Source of the DNA: Macropodus opercularis
Lineage: Eukaryota > Chordata > Actinopteri > Anabantiformes > Osphronemidae
Length of the DNA stretch: 64,000 nucleotides
NCBI GenBank assembly: GCA_030770545.1
Contig: CM061102.1
Location: forward strand, 2,965,501 to 3,029,500
Direction: 5' to 3'
Shown here piece by piece: positions 36,498 through 49,200 of the stretch. The notes beneath the pieces were generated by a model. It was not told where the DNA came from and did no database searches. It saw only the letters and a program-made list of their open reading frames with translations. Within the stretch, counting starts at the first letter, position 1, and every line of letters starts with the position of its first letter. The translations under genes and the position numbers were made by a program.

Positions 36498-39480
36498 TTT
36501 CGCAGCCGCGTACTCACATTTGCCCTTGTCGTTCAGCAGACGCCCAGACGCTGGGCTTATTCAGCATTAGGTCGTCCAGATTATCCTTCCTTATTGCTTT
36601 GTTTGGATTATATATCTCATAATCCAATGCCACCCAAAAAAAATTTTTGGGAGAGAGGAAAGAGCTTTTACAGAGATTTCTAGTCAAAAGCACACATTTT
36701 GTGAAGAGGCACACAGAGAATCATCTGAAGGGTCAAAGTATCTCTGCAACACTGGACAATTCCCAGCACAGCGAACTGAATGTGAAAGTGCTCTTTATTT
36801 CAATAGGTCAAATGGTTCTTCAGGAGCGAACTCTCACCCATTTTTATGTCCCACCCAGACGCTGTAGGAGGAAGGAGCACCTGAAAATATGCTTATCTGC
36901 AGAGACAGTTATTGATTTATGACAATCTTGGGAAGTAATGGCATCCAAGAGTTCAGTCATTTCAACAAATGCAGGCTCTTCTTCTTTCACTCTGAAACAA
37001 CAACCTGCCATGAAACAGCAACACAGAATGAAAACATTTCTGCCTGTTCTCCACCAAAATAAGAGCAGCATGGTGGAAACCCTTCGGATGCATCAGGACT
37101 GTCTGACTTTATTTATCATAAAACTGTTTGTTGGTGAGTATGTGACTCTTTTCTCTAAATTCAGACGCTGATTGATCCTAGTTCATACATCTAACCTCCT
37201 TGTATTTGTTGCTGCACATGACAGATGTGTTTCAAGGAATCTGTTTGTGTACATTACCCTAAAAAAACATTCAGTTCACCTAAACAGGAAGTTAACACAT
37301 ACAATGTGACCAAAGTTAAACCCAATTGAATGTTGACCCTCATGGATACAAACAAACCTGCATTTCAGCTGGACTCTGGCGCCTTAAAGCGTTAGTTCAT
37401 TGAGTTCTGAATCAACTGATGGAAGAATCTGCAGAGCCACGAGGGGCGACAATTAACCTAATGAAGTGCAGGAGCAAATCACACTCAGTGCTGTGCTAAC
37501 AGTTTCCCAGTGAATATTCATGTGCTGTTGGCTTTGCAGATGCATTAAAAGGCGGAGCCGCGTTGCTGAATACCAATCATTACATTTCCACCTGTCGCTC
37601 GTCTGCTCCCTCGTTCTGGATAATATCCTCTCATGGCGGTGAGGCTTTTGGAAGCGCATCTCAGTTCGAACACAGGCAGCATCTGTTGACCAGGCCGGCG
37701 ACATCTGCTGCTGACATTTAAAACAAACCTTCTCACCTTCTACAGCATCATTTAGACACAGCAGTGATCTTTAAAAGAGCGGGGCACAGGATTTCAGCCT
37801 AGTGGGATGTGGTAGCACTATGGTCAACTCCTGCCCTTTTAAACTAGCAAACCGCTAGGAAACATTACGTGTTAAGCTTCCAAATGGCTGAACAAAAAAT
37901 ACCAAGCGGAATCAACTCACGGTAGAGCAACTTTTACATTTTTCTGTACTCGGTTGAATGTCGTAAATAAATAAATGTTATGGCTCCAATATATTTGAAC
38001 CACATGGAAAAATAAGAAATTGGCATTTTTCAACCAATTAGAGAAAAGCACAACATTAGAAAAATCAAAACCAAGCTTTGATTCTTTCTCTAAGTTAGTA
38101 GTTATTTCAGTATATGTCATGTATTTGTCAAGTGCAGTCTTTAGAGTTTCTATGTTATACGCACAATTAACGCATCAGTTCAGTGCAAGACTGTCTGTCA
38201 GTAATGGCTATAGCAGAAAAAAGACGTTTTACGTAACACTGAGTTGTACTTTCAAGAGGGACAGAGGAGGCTGCTTCATCATCAGCTGCTACCTTGGCTG
38301 GACAGACTGTGGCTCAGACCAGCCAGATGGAGGTGAGATTATCCTCCATTAGATAACATAATGGCACAGTGGAGACGAGCGGACCAGCCAACTGTAAAAC
38401 AGCTTACAGTGTAGACGGTGGTGACTTCGATGACATTTTATTGGTGACCACAAAAGAGAAAATGTTTTGGGCCAATCAACAACAGGGATAGAGACAGATT
38501 AGACTATGTTATGTAAGAAAGGGCAGCCAGCCTTTGATTTAAGTGAAACAAACAGCACAGAGCAAGCACCGAGCGATGGTGGATGAGGCAGCTACTTATA
38601 CATGCAGATCTGATTCCAAATGAGACCGACTGTAAGGAGAGGTTTGCGAGAGAGGGGCACGTAGTTACTGCTAGAGGCCGAGCTGAATCAGCCATTAGTC
38701 ATCCAGGAGGCCTGTCGATACGCAACTCAACACTGTCATCTACAGGCACTGGGGTGTAAATGTTTATGCGAGGGATTGAAAAATGAACGTTTTCGGCACT
38801 GCACACTGCTATGCTCACACATGCGCCAATATTACCAGCTGGTACAGAAGATGCAAGTACAAAGACTACACCAGAGCATCAACTGATCAGGTTTGAAATG
38901 CAAAATGTATCCTATCGTTCATCAATTGAGAAGTGCAAACATGCACAAAACTTGTTTGTTCGTTGACTGTGACCTAGTCATAACATAGTCAAAATATATC
39001 TTGAGTCTTATGTAAATTAAGTTGCTTTAGAATACAGCCAATCACAGCAGCTGACCTGTAGGTTGACCTGTTCTGTAAAGACCGTCTTAATTCTGTGTTG
39101 ATCAGTTCATTTTGATAAAATAACCCAGGATAGAACCATGCCCAGTAGTTAAATATAATTACACTTCTTTCTGCCAAACACGATAGAAATCTACAGAAAA
39201 TCTCATCTATAATCCATTTTTAGAAGTTGTACCACTGCTCACGATTACCTGCCCCTTTTTAATATAACAAGGCAAACCTTTAAGGACAACTTTAATGTGT
39301 AAGAGAAACATGATCAACAGACACATCAAAGCATAGGAAGTGAGTCGACAATGATTCATGTAAGGGTTGGTAACTATAGCAACCTACAGAGAAATGCCTT
39401 TATCTAGACACACTCTCGATCAGACTTCACTAATCAAAACCGTTTAGTTTTAAAAATAGTTCTTCAGCAATCTGTATTTT

Positions 39481-39486
39481 TTTATT
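39481..39486 (-). other. yipf5: Candidate yipf5 polyadenylation signal
   Basis: AATAAA on the minus strand, about 0.62 kb downstream of the yipf5 stop codon. I saw no closer AATAAA in the interval. It would give a 3' UTR of roughly 0.65 kb; usage is unverified. Confidence 0.4.
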
Positions 39487-40109
39487 GTCGAAAGGCAACA
39501 AAATTCAAATGAATCTCATAATATAATAAAACAACAAGCGAGAACACAGAGTTGCTGATTTGACATTGAATATCAGATCACGTCTGTAGTCTTGTGCAGA
39601 ATGAAAACAGGGTTCCCTTAGTCTTGCAGACGTTGACTCTATACTTGTTTGCCAAAAACAATTCAAAAAGCTGATGTGAGCTAAATGTATGATATGTGGC
39701 CTTTTCAATGGTTCCAAATTAAGGAACCTTTTCCTGCTATGTCTAAATAGAATTTCTCTCCTCTCCAATGTGTAAACTAATTGCTCACCCCTGCACCTTC
39801 ATGTCCTTAAAAAAAAAAAAAGACATTTACGGCTCAAAGGAGGTCCACAGTTGTTTTTAACCAGGGTTGTGTGTCCTTTAGGCTGCATGGGGGAAGAGGA
39901 GGAGAGTAGACATGAGTGAGACGGTCAAGTCCAGCCTGCTGACAGTCATGTCAAAATGCAGTGAGTGATGGGGACTTGTAAAAAAGCTTGGTGCCATTTA
40001 AATAGTTCCTGTTCTGTAATAACAGTATAATTAGCCAAGAACTACACTAGTTACACTGACTGTAATTAGACTGAGATTACAGAAAATGGAGAGTAGTTAT
40101 TTTAAACTG

Positions 40110-40272
40110 TTAGAAGACAGAGATGAGTGCAAAGACCCCATATAAAAGAGCACAGGGGTAAGCAACTAACAGCTGCTGTCCATCCATGGCCAATGCCGAG
40201 ATGAAGATCTTAGAGGCTGAAAAACTGCACCAGCCAATGATCGCTGCCGTTAGAATAATTCCCATCATTCCC
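40110..40272 (-). CDS. yipf5: yipf5 coding exon 5 with stop codon
   Basis: 163 nt, acceptor CTTTCTTTTTAG. Encodes residues 205-257 (GMMGIILTAAIIGWCSFSASK... ALLYGVFALISVF) and the stop codon. The C-terminus is nearly identical to human YIPF5. Confidence 0.98.
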
Positions 40273-42087
40273 CTAAAAAGAAAGAAAGAAGGAGAAAAGC
40301 AGAAAGCGTTGATTATTTTATTAATAGACACGGTTTATATTAAGCCTTGATCAATATTATCTGGTTTCTTGGGCACTCACTGTAAAGAGAAGAGGACTCC
40401 GAAGCTGGAGAGGACGATCATGGGTAGGAGGCAGTATCCCAGCACGCTGGCCACACAGCCAAAGGAGACACCAGTCATGCTCATCAGGTTGAGGAGGCAG
40501 TACATGCCAAGGCAGCCGATTGCACTGATACCATAGACGTAGCCAAACTGGATCTTACCCGACTGCGAATGGAAATAAAAAAATTAATAAAAGCCCAACA
40601 TGATGAAAGCTGAGCACATAAATACACAAAAGCAACATCCTGCCATGTATGTCTTTATACAAAAACATATACAATTGTTTACCAGGAGAAGTGTTGCTCC
40701 AAAGGCCAAACAGAAGACCATGGGGCCTGCCAGGTCTGTCTCATTCATGATGCTGCCATCTGCTGCCTTCAGTGGATGGAGCACTGTGAGAGTCTTCTGC
40801 CATATGTGGTCAAAATTGATTCCCAATTCTAGCAGAGGGCATGAGTTAGGACATATGTACAGTCTTGTAGAATATTATCATTGCTCTCATAAGACTATAA
40901 CCGACTATACTATACACATGAAGCATTATATACTATTATATAGCATAAATACTATAAAGCAAACACACTGTCATCTTGGAAGAGGCCACGATAGTACACA
41001 ATAATATTATAGGATAACGTTGATAGATAATCACTTGATTATTTGCAGACTTCAGTCTCTTTTTTCTAAAGGTAACAAGTTGAACCAAACCATAACAAAT
41101 GTATAGATTAACCTCTAAGTAAATGCAGTGGGAATTGGATCAAACACGGAGAGAATCTAGTTTAATCTAATTAAGACTTAATTGATTTTAATTCATCTTA
41201 TCTTGTTTGACAAAACACAACCTGACAGCAGTGAGAAGCAGTGACTACACAGAACTCAGTGGCAGCTGGTGTTGAAGGTGCAAGCAACATAACTATTCCA
41301 ACCAAGGCATTTTGACATTTCACAGTAACAGAAAAAAATAAAATGAAATGACTGAGAGCTGATTTCAGTTTTCTGGCTTTAGTTCAGATTTAGGAGTGTG
41401 CACATTGGTGCACTGTCACAGAGGCATAAAAAAGTATCACACATGATTATTATGAAATAATTCATTAAATTCAAATCTATTGCACATGTTTGTGTTTGAC
41501 AAAGCATAGTAAACTTAAAGCATTAAGGCAGAGAATTTGCATCAAGTATTTTCAGTGAATAATGTAATTAATAATTATAAATACGGTGGCATTGAATAGA
41601 AGAAATAAGAAATGCAAATCATGACCTCATGAAATCATGAAAAGCCAAAGAGGAGCTGCACTTGACCTACCTTCTAAAAGTGGCGGCTCATCATCGAAGC
41701 TGCTGCTATACATGGACTGTGAAGGTGATGGTGTGTAGGTTTGTGTAGGCTGGAAGATCTGTCCTGTGTATGGTTGCTGGGGCTCCATCATTCCCGGGGA
41801 GGCGTAACCCATGGGCTGGGAGTAGTCATACTGACCATATTGCCTGGGAAACAACATTTCAAAGGATTATTCGCCTGAAACAACATAACAGCAAAATTCT
41901 TATTATAGATAGTGTTTCTTAAGGATGTTAAGTGAGTGAGAACATTACTGTCCAATGAGAAGGCTTTCGTCACTTACTTGTTGTAGGGGTTATCTGTGTT
42001 GGTGTAGCCATAGCCACCCTGGCTCTGGTCATCTACACTGTAGCTGGACTGGTAAAAATCTGTGTTGAAATTGTCAAACCCAGACAT
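40110..42087 (-). CDS. yipf5: yipf5, Yip1 domain family member 5, complete (5 coding exons, 257 aa)
   Basis: Multi-spanning membrane protein of the ER-to-Golgi pathway, the animal counterpart of yeast Yip1. It binds Rab-type GTPases and COPII components and works with YIF1 proteins. The joined exons (42087..41978, 41843..41671, 40828..40683, 40562..40381, 40272..40110) give exactly 257 codons, the same length as human YIPF5, and all junctions keep the frame with GT/AG. The cytosolic N-terminal half (about 1-120) is Tyr/Gln/Pro-rich and ends in the conserved DDEPPLLEELGIN block (residues 87-99). The Yip1 signature DLAGP is at 126-130 and GYCLLP at 185-190. Roughly five hydrophobic segments follow, from about residue 130 to the C-terminus ending ISVF. 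No damage is seen. Confidence 0.99.
40381..40562 (-). CDS. yipf5: yipf5 coding exon 4
   Basis: 182 nt, acceptor CATTCGCAG and donor GTGAGT. Encodes residues 144-203 (SGKIQFGYVYG... through FSL) plus two bases of Gln204, covering the middle membrane segments and the GYCLLP motif. Confidence 0.97.
40683..40828 (-). CDS. yipf5: yipf5 coding exon 3
   Basis: 146 nt, acceptor CTCTGCTAG and donor GTAAAC. Encodes residues 95-143: ELGINFDHIWQKTL, the DLAGP signature and the first hydrophobic segment ending LLL. Confidence 0.97.
40829..41670 (-). other. yipf5: yipf5 intron between coding exons 2 and 3
   Basis: 842 bp, AT-rich, bounded by GTAGGT and CTAG. No open frame of note and no structured RNA seen. 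It is the longest intron inside the coding region. Confidence 0.9.
41671..41843 (-). CDS. yipf5: yipf5 coding exon 2
   Basis: 173 nt, acceptor TTTCCCAG and donor GTAGGT. Encodes the Tyr/Gln/Pro-rich cytosolic segment (QPYTGQIFQPTQTYTP) and DDEPPLLE, residues 38-94 plus one base of Glu95. Confidence 0.97.
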
Positions 42088-42093
42088 CTTTCA
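41978..42093 (-). CDS. yipf5: yipf5 exon with start codon (coding 42087..41978)
   Basis: The acceptor TTTTTGTCACAG ends at 42094, leaving six untranslated bases before ATG at 42087. It encodes residues 1-36 plus two bases of Lys37 (MSGFDNFNTDFYQSSYS...) and ends before a GTAAGT donor. The start matches the MSGF start of vertebrate YIPF5. Confidence 0.97.
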
Positions 42094-43085
42094 CTGTGAC
42101 AAAAATATAAGAAACAAGTACAATGATTATTTTGACCAACAGTCAACAGATATTTAGCCACTAAGTCAATTAATATTTTAATTACATATTATGGTAATTT
42201 GTAACGACTAGACAGGGCAATAAAACGGCTGCAGCTCACAGAAAACAGTTAATTCTGACGTGTCTGAACTAAGAGAAAAACACGGTGGCGGCATCTACAA
42301 GGTTTGTGACAGAACCTTGGGTCTGTTCATTTCCAGTCCCTGTACAATGTTCCCTGTGCCTCCTACAACTGCAAAGAGCAACGGTGTCGTTTTGTGTTGC
42401 ACAGAGTAACTACACTGTGACTTCATGCAGACAAGCCAGTAGAAACTCCCTGAAGCGTGTAATATGCCGGGAGACGCACAAACCTCCGTAACTGCACGTC
42501 CACGCAACACAGAGAGTTTTGACTGTGTCTGACCGTCTACGGATGGTTACACCGTTAGCTTTAGCCTGAAGTCCCCACAAAACAGCAACGTCCTCCAACA
42601 CGTCACAACTGAATCTTCCGCTAAAACGATACATGACACTGCTAAACCCCTAAGAACGAGATAATGTTAAGCACACCAACGTAAACCATTTAAACAAAGT
42701 GCCAAGATCTCTTCTGTAAACCAACTAGTTTCAGATAATAACCTAAACATTACGGATGGTGAACTAAGAATGTGGCTAACGTAGACAGTTTCACACACAG
42801 GGCCAGAATTAATATGCCTGCTGTGAAACAACAAACAACACCCACTGCCTAACAGCTCGACGACTGCAAACAAATGAGAAGTTGCCCAGTTTTAGCAAAA
42901 TGAAACAGCTAACGCAAGCTAATGTGGCTAAAGTACCGTTAACTGTGCAGCTAGCTGCTTAGCTAACGCTGAGTGCCAGCGTCATGGCTTCCGCGCGCTT
43001 CTCAGAACGTCAGAATGGCTTTTACACTCAGTAAAACATTTACTGCATAATCAATGATTTCGTGAAATAAAATTACGACAAATAC
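42094..43085 (-). other. yipf5: yipf5 5' intron
   Basis: About 1 kb between the candidate non-coding first exon and the start-codon exon, with GTATTT at the donor and CACAG at the acceptor. It carries many GCTAAC/TTAGC words, especially near 42.54-42.57 and 42.91-42.98 kb. Short open frames here are not supported as genes. Confidence 0.7.
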
Positions 43086-43160
43086 CTGCCAACTTGGTCG
43101 CGGCTGCTACGTGTCAAGACAAGGTAAAGCTTCCGGGATGATATGTAGCCAACGGAAGCC
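43086..43160 (-). promoter_or_regulatory. yipf5: yipf5 non-coding first exon and core promoter (approximate)
   Basis: The minus strand shows a donor GTTGGCAG/GTATTTG with exon end at 43086, as needed to pair with the acceptor just before the start codon. Immediately upstream are two ETS-type motifs, CCGGAAG and CGGAAG on opposite strands (near 43132 and 43154), common at housekeeping promoters. No TATA box is seen. The 5' end of the exon is estimated. Confidence 0.6.
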
Positions 43161-43196
43161 GTGAGGGACTATGACAAGATGAACTTCGCTAATCAA

Positions 43197-43212
43197 GCGC
43201 GCCCCCTAGCGG
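43197..43212 (-). promoter_or_regulatory. CTCF-like binding site
   Basis: The minus strand reads CCGCTAGGGGGCGCGC, a close match to the vertebrate CTCF core (CCRSYAGRKGGCGC-like). It lies just upstream of the yipf5 promoter. Binding is inferred from the motif only. Confidence 0.55.
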
Positions 43213-46200
43213 CAAATGGCTGTATTATATTAGTCACCAACGTAGTAAATGACATGGTCTGCGGCTTTTTAACGTACATTAACTGACGGCTATGCTGAAT
43301 ATACCAATAAGTATGAGCAAACAGACTTCTGCAGTGAAACTAGAGGGAGCAATATGGCAGCAGCAGAAATAATTCAGTCTTAAAGGTCATAAGTCAGTGC
43401 TCTGAGTTTTTAATGGTATGATTTACCCTCATGACAGAGAGCACATCAACCTTTAACAAGACCATGAACGGTGCGTAAATATCACAGGAAAAGGCCATTA
43501 AGTCATTTAATATGATGCATATACAAAAGGGAATCAAAGCATCAGTGATCCATTAAAAGGTTACTTGCTATAGTTTATAAATTATTATAAGTCCTTATGA
43601 AAAACGTGCCATTCTTCCTATTATGATGAATATGGAAATAAGAAACATAAACGAATGTAAGACCTGGTGAACTCACAAGGAGGCATTTCAAACTGATCCC
43701 CCTCTACAGTGCAATATACGTTTCAGTTCTGAATTTTAAAGGTCAAAGGAAAACATAAGAAAAAGCAACATTTTTACCACTGTACAGCAAAACTATTAAC
43801 CAGTGTGACATCTATAACAACTCCTACCTTGGCCTTGTGCCCAGGGCTTATTAATACTGTATTATTTCTCCCTCTGTGCTGAAACAAAAGCACCTCTGGC
43901 GTTCACAACGTCTGAATTTTTACCATAAATTAACTGGTGCAGGGTGAAGCGAAAGTAAATTACATAAACTTGGCTGTGCTCTTAGCCTGGAGTTATAGAG
44001 AAGGAGAAATAGGAAAATACTACAGCAGAAAAATGCGTGAAGGGAAACATTCTCATTATTCACAGGAAGCAAACTGAGCCTCTTCAGTCTCTGACAGACA
44101 AACACTGATTGAGTTATGGGTCTTGCACAAAAATACACAAACAAAGCTTTTGGGCAAAACAACACAAAACATTTACCTCAGTGAGGTTGTATGAGTTAAC
44201 ATGAAGTTTTCTTGCTTAGAAACTTTATTGCAAACAATCACTTGTTCCAACAAACCATAGCTCCTGTCTGTTGGACAATCAAGCACAACAATACATAAAA
44301 TAAATGTCAACAATTATTTAACCAAAATAAAATGTGATTAACAAATCTCACTGCTGTTCAGGCCTCATGATGAATAAAAAACAATTTGACACTTGTAAGT
44401 CCTCCCCTCCCCTCTATTGCCTCTTGTCTTGTCTTTTGACTTTTCGGTCATTTCTAAACTTGCCACTCTACTTTAATTCACTTTTGATAAGAGAACTGAG
44501 AAGTGCCAGAGGGGGTAATTGAATTTAGGGCAGTGTATTGCTACATGCCGTCATAATTGCCTTTTTTAGTCTCTGCTGTAATCCTGCTGCCACTGCCTGG
44601 ATGAACGAGTGGATTAAAACAGCTCAATTTCCTCTACTGCATCCTCTCGCCCTGCAACCACCTACTGTACCTTCAATTAAGATGTCCTGCCCTGCCTCTC
44701 TGGGCTTAAGGAGTGAGACGAAAACGAAAATGCCCAAGTTATCTCGTTATACGTGCTTCAGAAGAGTGAATTATGTAGATACAGTAGATCCTGCTGCATA
44801 ATGCAGCCTGCTCAACACAAAACACACACGGCCTCTGTTTTTAGCTAGAAACGGAAGCACATATTTCCTCAGAACACTTACGCAATTAAATTCCTTTAAT
44901 TCAACTAATTCAATTTCCTGGCACTCCATTGATGTGTCTGTTGCACAGATCGTGAATTAGTAGGCATGTGGCACTCGCGTGGCCCTTTCTCTGGAGCAGC
45001 TTTCTTCTCTTTGTGAGTGAGCACAAAAATAACAATCAGCATCTGAAGACGCCTCGAGTTTGTTTGTTCCAGAATGAGACTTCCACCCACTTGAGATGGA
45101 GCTGCTCCTGACAAAAAGATAATCAACATGAAAACACATTTCAGCTGAATATATTGATGATGCTCGCAATGCCAGCAATATTTCACTTGATAAAGAATAT
45201 TTTAAAAAATATTTTTTTTCCTCAGAATGAAAGGTTTTTGTTTGTTTGGCTGATTATCCAGGAATCCATGCCAGAACAGACATGACTTAAACTTGACAAA
45301 AATGTGCATCATCATCACCATCGTCACATAAATACACAATAAAGGCCATTATATAAATTATAACATGTTACGCTGAGACATTCATGCTTTCTTCTTCGGT
45401 CTACGGACACATGCACCATTAAGTAAGCGTCACCCTGTGTAAACTTTTGACTCGGTGAGACACAAAGCGGTGAACCTGGACACGAGGCTGATGCTTCCTG
45501 GCGAAGTGTGCTGTGGAGTTTTGCCATCCTTTTTCTTATCTGCCTCTGGCTGCGATCAGGGACAGCACCAGTCGACCCACGAGTGTTCTACCTGTCAAAA
45601 CAGATTTAGAAGCTTCTAAAATAAATCTCACATTACAAACAGTTGCATGGCCATGGTTCTTCATCCTGGAGCCATGCTGCCAAGTTCCATTTCCAAGTTC
45701 CCCCAACTTTTGTTGCAGTTACTCAATGGGAGATGTATTGTTGTAGCTGTGCAATAATTGGTTAGAGTTCCATCGACAAAGGTCAATACCTCTCCAATGC
45801 TCATAGATTTTCCAGGATGTAGAATCAACTTCTCTCAGTTAAAGCCGCATGTCATTAAATACTTTCACTTGTGATGCACAGATCAATTGAAATGTATGTC
45901 TGCATGATGTTTGGAGCCAAAATCATGGATTTATAATATACAGTATAATAGAAGAATGTATAATTTATATTATAAAGATTCATTATACTAGGAGAGTTCA
46001 CATTTCAGTGTTTGCTAATCGAATCATGAAAAGTGGATGTAGAGTGCTGCCATTGCTAGAAATAGTATTATACAGTAGGACACACTAAATATTAAGTCAA
46101 TGTGGTTACACTCACCACCTGATGTTTCACTCTTCTCACACCATTTTCCCATCCAGCTGAGACAAATGATTTGATAGTAGAGGTAAAACTGGGTCCAAGA

Positions 46201-49200
46201 CTAAGAGGCAGAGATTTCTTTTGGGACTCTGGTGGAACTGCTAACGTACATTATCCAATCATCTGTCTGGCCACTCGGCGCCGGAGAAACCTCTCCCATG
46301 GTTTCATATCACCAATTTATGACGTTCAAAGCGCTTCAAAAGTTCTGGAAGTGATGACGAAGTGTGGCAATTTCCTTTGTTTTTGCTGCGCGCCAATTCC
46401 CTCAACCTGTCACCTCAATTTTCTTCTTCATCCGATATTTCCCACAATGCTTTTTGACAGCCCTTTGAGGACAGGTATGATCTTAGCTGTGCTTCTTCGT
46501 GCAAAGGTTGCAGCTGTAGAAAAATGACAGTTTCCCTTCCACTGAATGCACAGTGCCTCACGGTTCACCACACTGTTGAATTGTTAAACCTGCTCAATGG
46601 AAAGATAAATATAAATGTTTAGTTTTTTAGATGTTTAGATTTCCACTTGTATCACTGTTGCATGAAATGATAAATGTCAAACTTTCTCTGTCTTTTTGTC
46701 CAGAAACACACAAAAATCGTGCACAATAAATGAGGTTTATAGTGAAAGTTCTGTCGACGCTGATTTCTTGTGTTGGGGTGACTCCCCACTAGACAGTCTG
46801 CATTCCTAATGAAATAACTGGTGACAGGAGTGAACCGAGACCCACCACACGTTCAATTATACATCTTCCTCTCACCATCTGTCACATTCACTTTCTCACA
46901 CCGATAGAAATTATTCATTTTCACTTCGTGTGCGGTGAGCTTCGTACAGTTCATTCCTCTTAACTCTACTCTGCATCTCAGTTTCAGAAGGCTAGCAGAG
47001 AGGACGACTGTGTAAAGACGAGCGTGTACGTCCTGCGAATATTGACTAATAGATATAAAGGGGAAGGAATTACGTGTGCAGCATCAACACAGTACAGTTT
47101 TTGCTGGTATTAGCCAAAAAGGCAAATTGGATATAACCATTTAAAAGGATTTTTACAGTTCAAAGGACTTTGGGTGATTCAGACCCATCAAGAGATTTGT
47201 CACACATTCAAAGACCTGTGGAAACCACCCTTTAATCCCAAGAGCCAGGCAGTAATGGCGTGAAAATACCAAAGGGAGAGAGACAGAGAAGGGAGAGACA
47301 GGGGTACTCTAACGCCTGCAGACAGAAACACACACAGACTGTGGGACTACACCAGCACAGCTACCTACCCTCCACAGCATTCCCACGTGGCCTTTACGCT
47401 GGCGGAGAGAAACTGGGTGCTTAGCAACATCTCATCTGCATGGTTTTCCAAATCAACAGGGTCAAGCTCCCTTTAGGCCTGACGGTGCTGTGCGGTACCA
47501 AGAAGTGGCCTCAGAGATGGAGAGAATGGTTTATTAGCAGAGAAGATAAAAAAAGAGTTTATGAATCATCTTTTTGGATTATTTTTAAAACACAGCACAT
47601 GACATGTTGCAGATGTCTTCCTTAACTTTAAATGTGCAGTGGGTCTGGCATGGATAAGACGAAATATTCACTTGGTACATTCTCATCACGGCTCATCTGT
47701 GTCCAATGCAAAACAGACAGACAGAAACAGTCAGAATACATTTACACACAGTCTGACTCAATGTTGTATTCTTAACAAATGAACAGTGATTTCTTCCTTC
47801 ACTGTGGAGCTGTCAGATCCGCCCCCTCCCATCCTTTCACTACACCCACAACTCGATCCTGGCCAACTGCTTGCTGAGTCTCACATGGCGCAAATTGAAT
47901 AAAATGCCAGCTACTGTAGGATGCTAATAAAACCTCCTGGTTTTAACTCGAGTACATTTTTCATTATCTCTCACTGAGCACAAATGGACCATTTACTTTA
48001 TTTATCACTTGGACAGCATTACTGTTTAATCTTGTGTGGAATTATCAACTTGGTTAACTTTGTACTAAAAATAAAAATAAAACTGACAGACAATATTTTT
48101 TTTCACAGTTGGAACGACAGCATTTTACCCTTCATGGTAAAAAGTCTGCGACCAGGTGTGTGTTAAAGACCAAGTCAGTAGAAGGTTGATTTCAATTTGC
48201 ATTTGTTTACGGAATTGTTGGTAAAATGTCAGTAATATGTCACTGCCTTGAAAAAGGCTATAAAACAAAACACATCCATCGAAAACCAAATCTATAACAT
48301 CTGGCACAAAAAAAACCAGAATGATCGAAAAATAGACTCAATGAATGGCAGAGACTCCTCCTACAGTCAGGTCCAATATGTGCTAACATAAAAAACACTT
48401 TAACAGGAAGCTTCCTCCTCTTAGAAAATGAATGGCTGACTGGAAATTGAGTTGCTTTGTGGTTAGCGTGTGCAGTAGTTAGCTTGCCTGCCAGTAAGGA
48501 AGTCTGCCAATGTATGTTATGCTACACTAGAGACTGGAAACTAAGACAGAAGAAAAACGCTCAGTGCTACAGATAAGATGGAAAAACCTTTGCACTCTGA
48601 GGCGGCATCCAGCCTCTTTCCTTCATCGCTCTGTATTAATAGACTGGAAATTTAGATTGATGACTCGACTCCATAGAGAACCCATTCATACAGTCCTGCA
48701 GCTGACACAGACCTCTGACAGGAAATAAATGTGTCCACAATATCTATAGATTCATGATTTAGGTGACCTGCTCGGTTGCAAAAGGCGAAAGGGTGACGAG
48801 GCCTTTGGACCAGAACCTCTGTATAAAGTGACTGTATAAGTGCACACAAAATTAGCACAGTGAGACACAAAACACACACAAAAAGGGGATTGAACGAAAC
48901 CTACGCACTTCGTGGACAACGAGCAGAATCAGGAAGTGGAATAGAAACAGTTTGGTTTAGTACTGGACAAATAAACATGAAAACATTTGGTTGCAAGCAA
49001 ATATGCAAATCCTATATACTTAAAGAGGATACGGTACCGCTTCAGTTTGGTCTGAGCCCAAACATGATAAAAGTGCTCTGTGCTTTATTCCACATCTTTG
49101 TCGCTGCCAGCTCCACAATTAGAGGTAACGTATAAACATGAGAATAACTCCCAGGCTCAGCTGGCTGTATCCAAAATAGCTCTGGCTCCACTCTCCCACT

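Larger units (their letters stand above)
25031..39460. other. Intergenic region between nr3c1 and yipf5
   Basis: About 14 kb with no convincing coding exon on either strand. Mammals carry the small gene HMHB1 in the equivalent interval; nothing like it is recognisable here. The stretch contains decayed repeat pieces near 31.0, 31.6 and 36.47 kb, an AAAT run near 34.02 kb, and several homeodomain-like ATTA clusters (near 25.77 and 33.85 kb) that could be conserved regulatory elements. Confidence 0.75.

Noticed and set aside
46171..46527. 118-codon plus-strand ORF in the yipf5-kctd16 interval
   Set aside because: Cys/Leu/Phe-rich translation without family resemblance; isolated in intergenic DNA.
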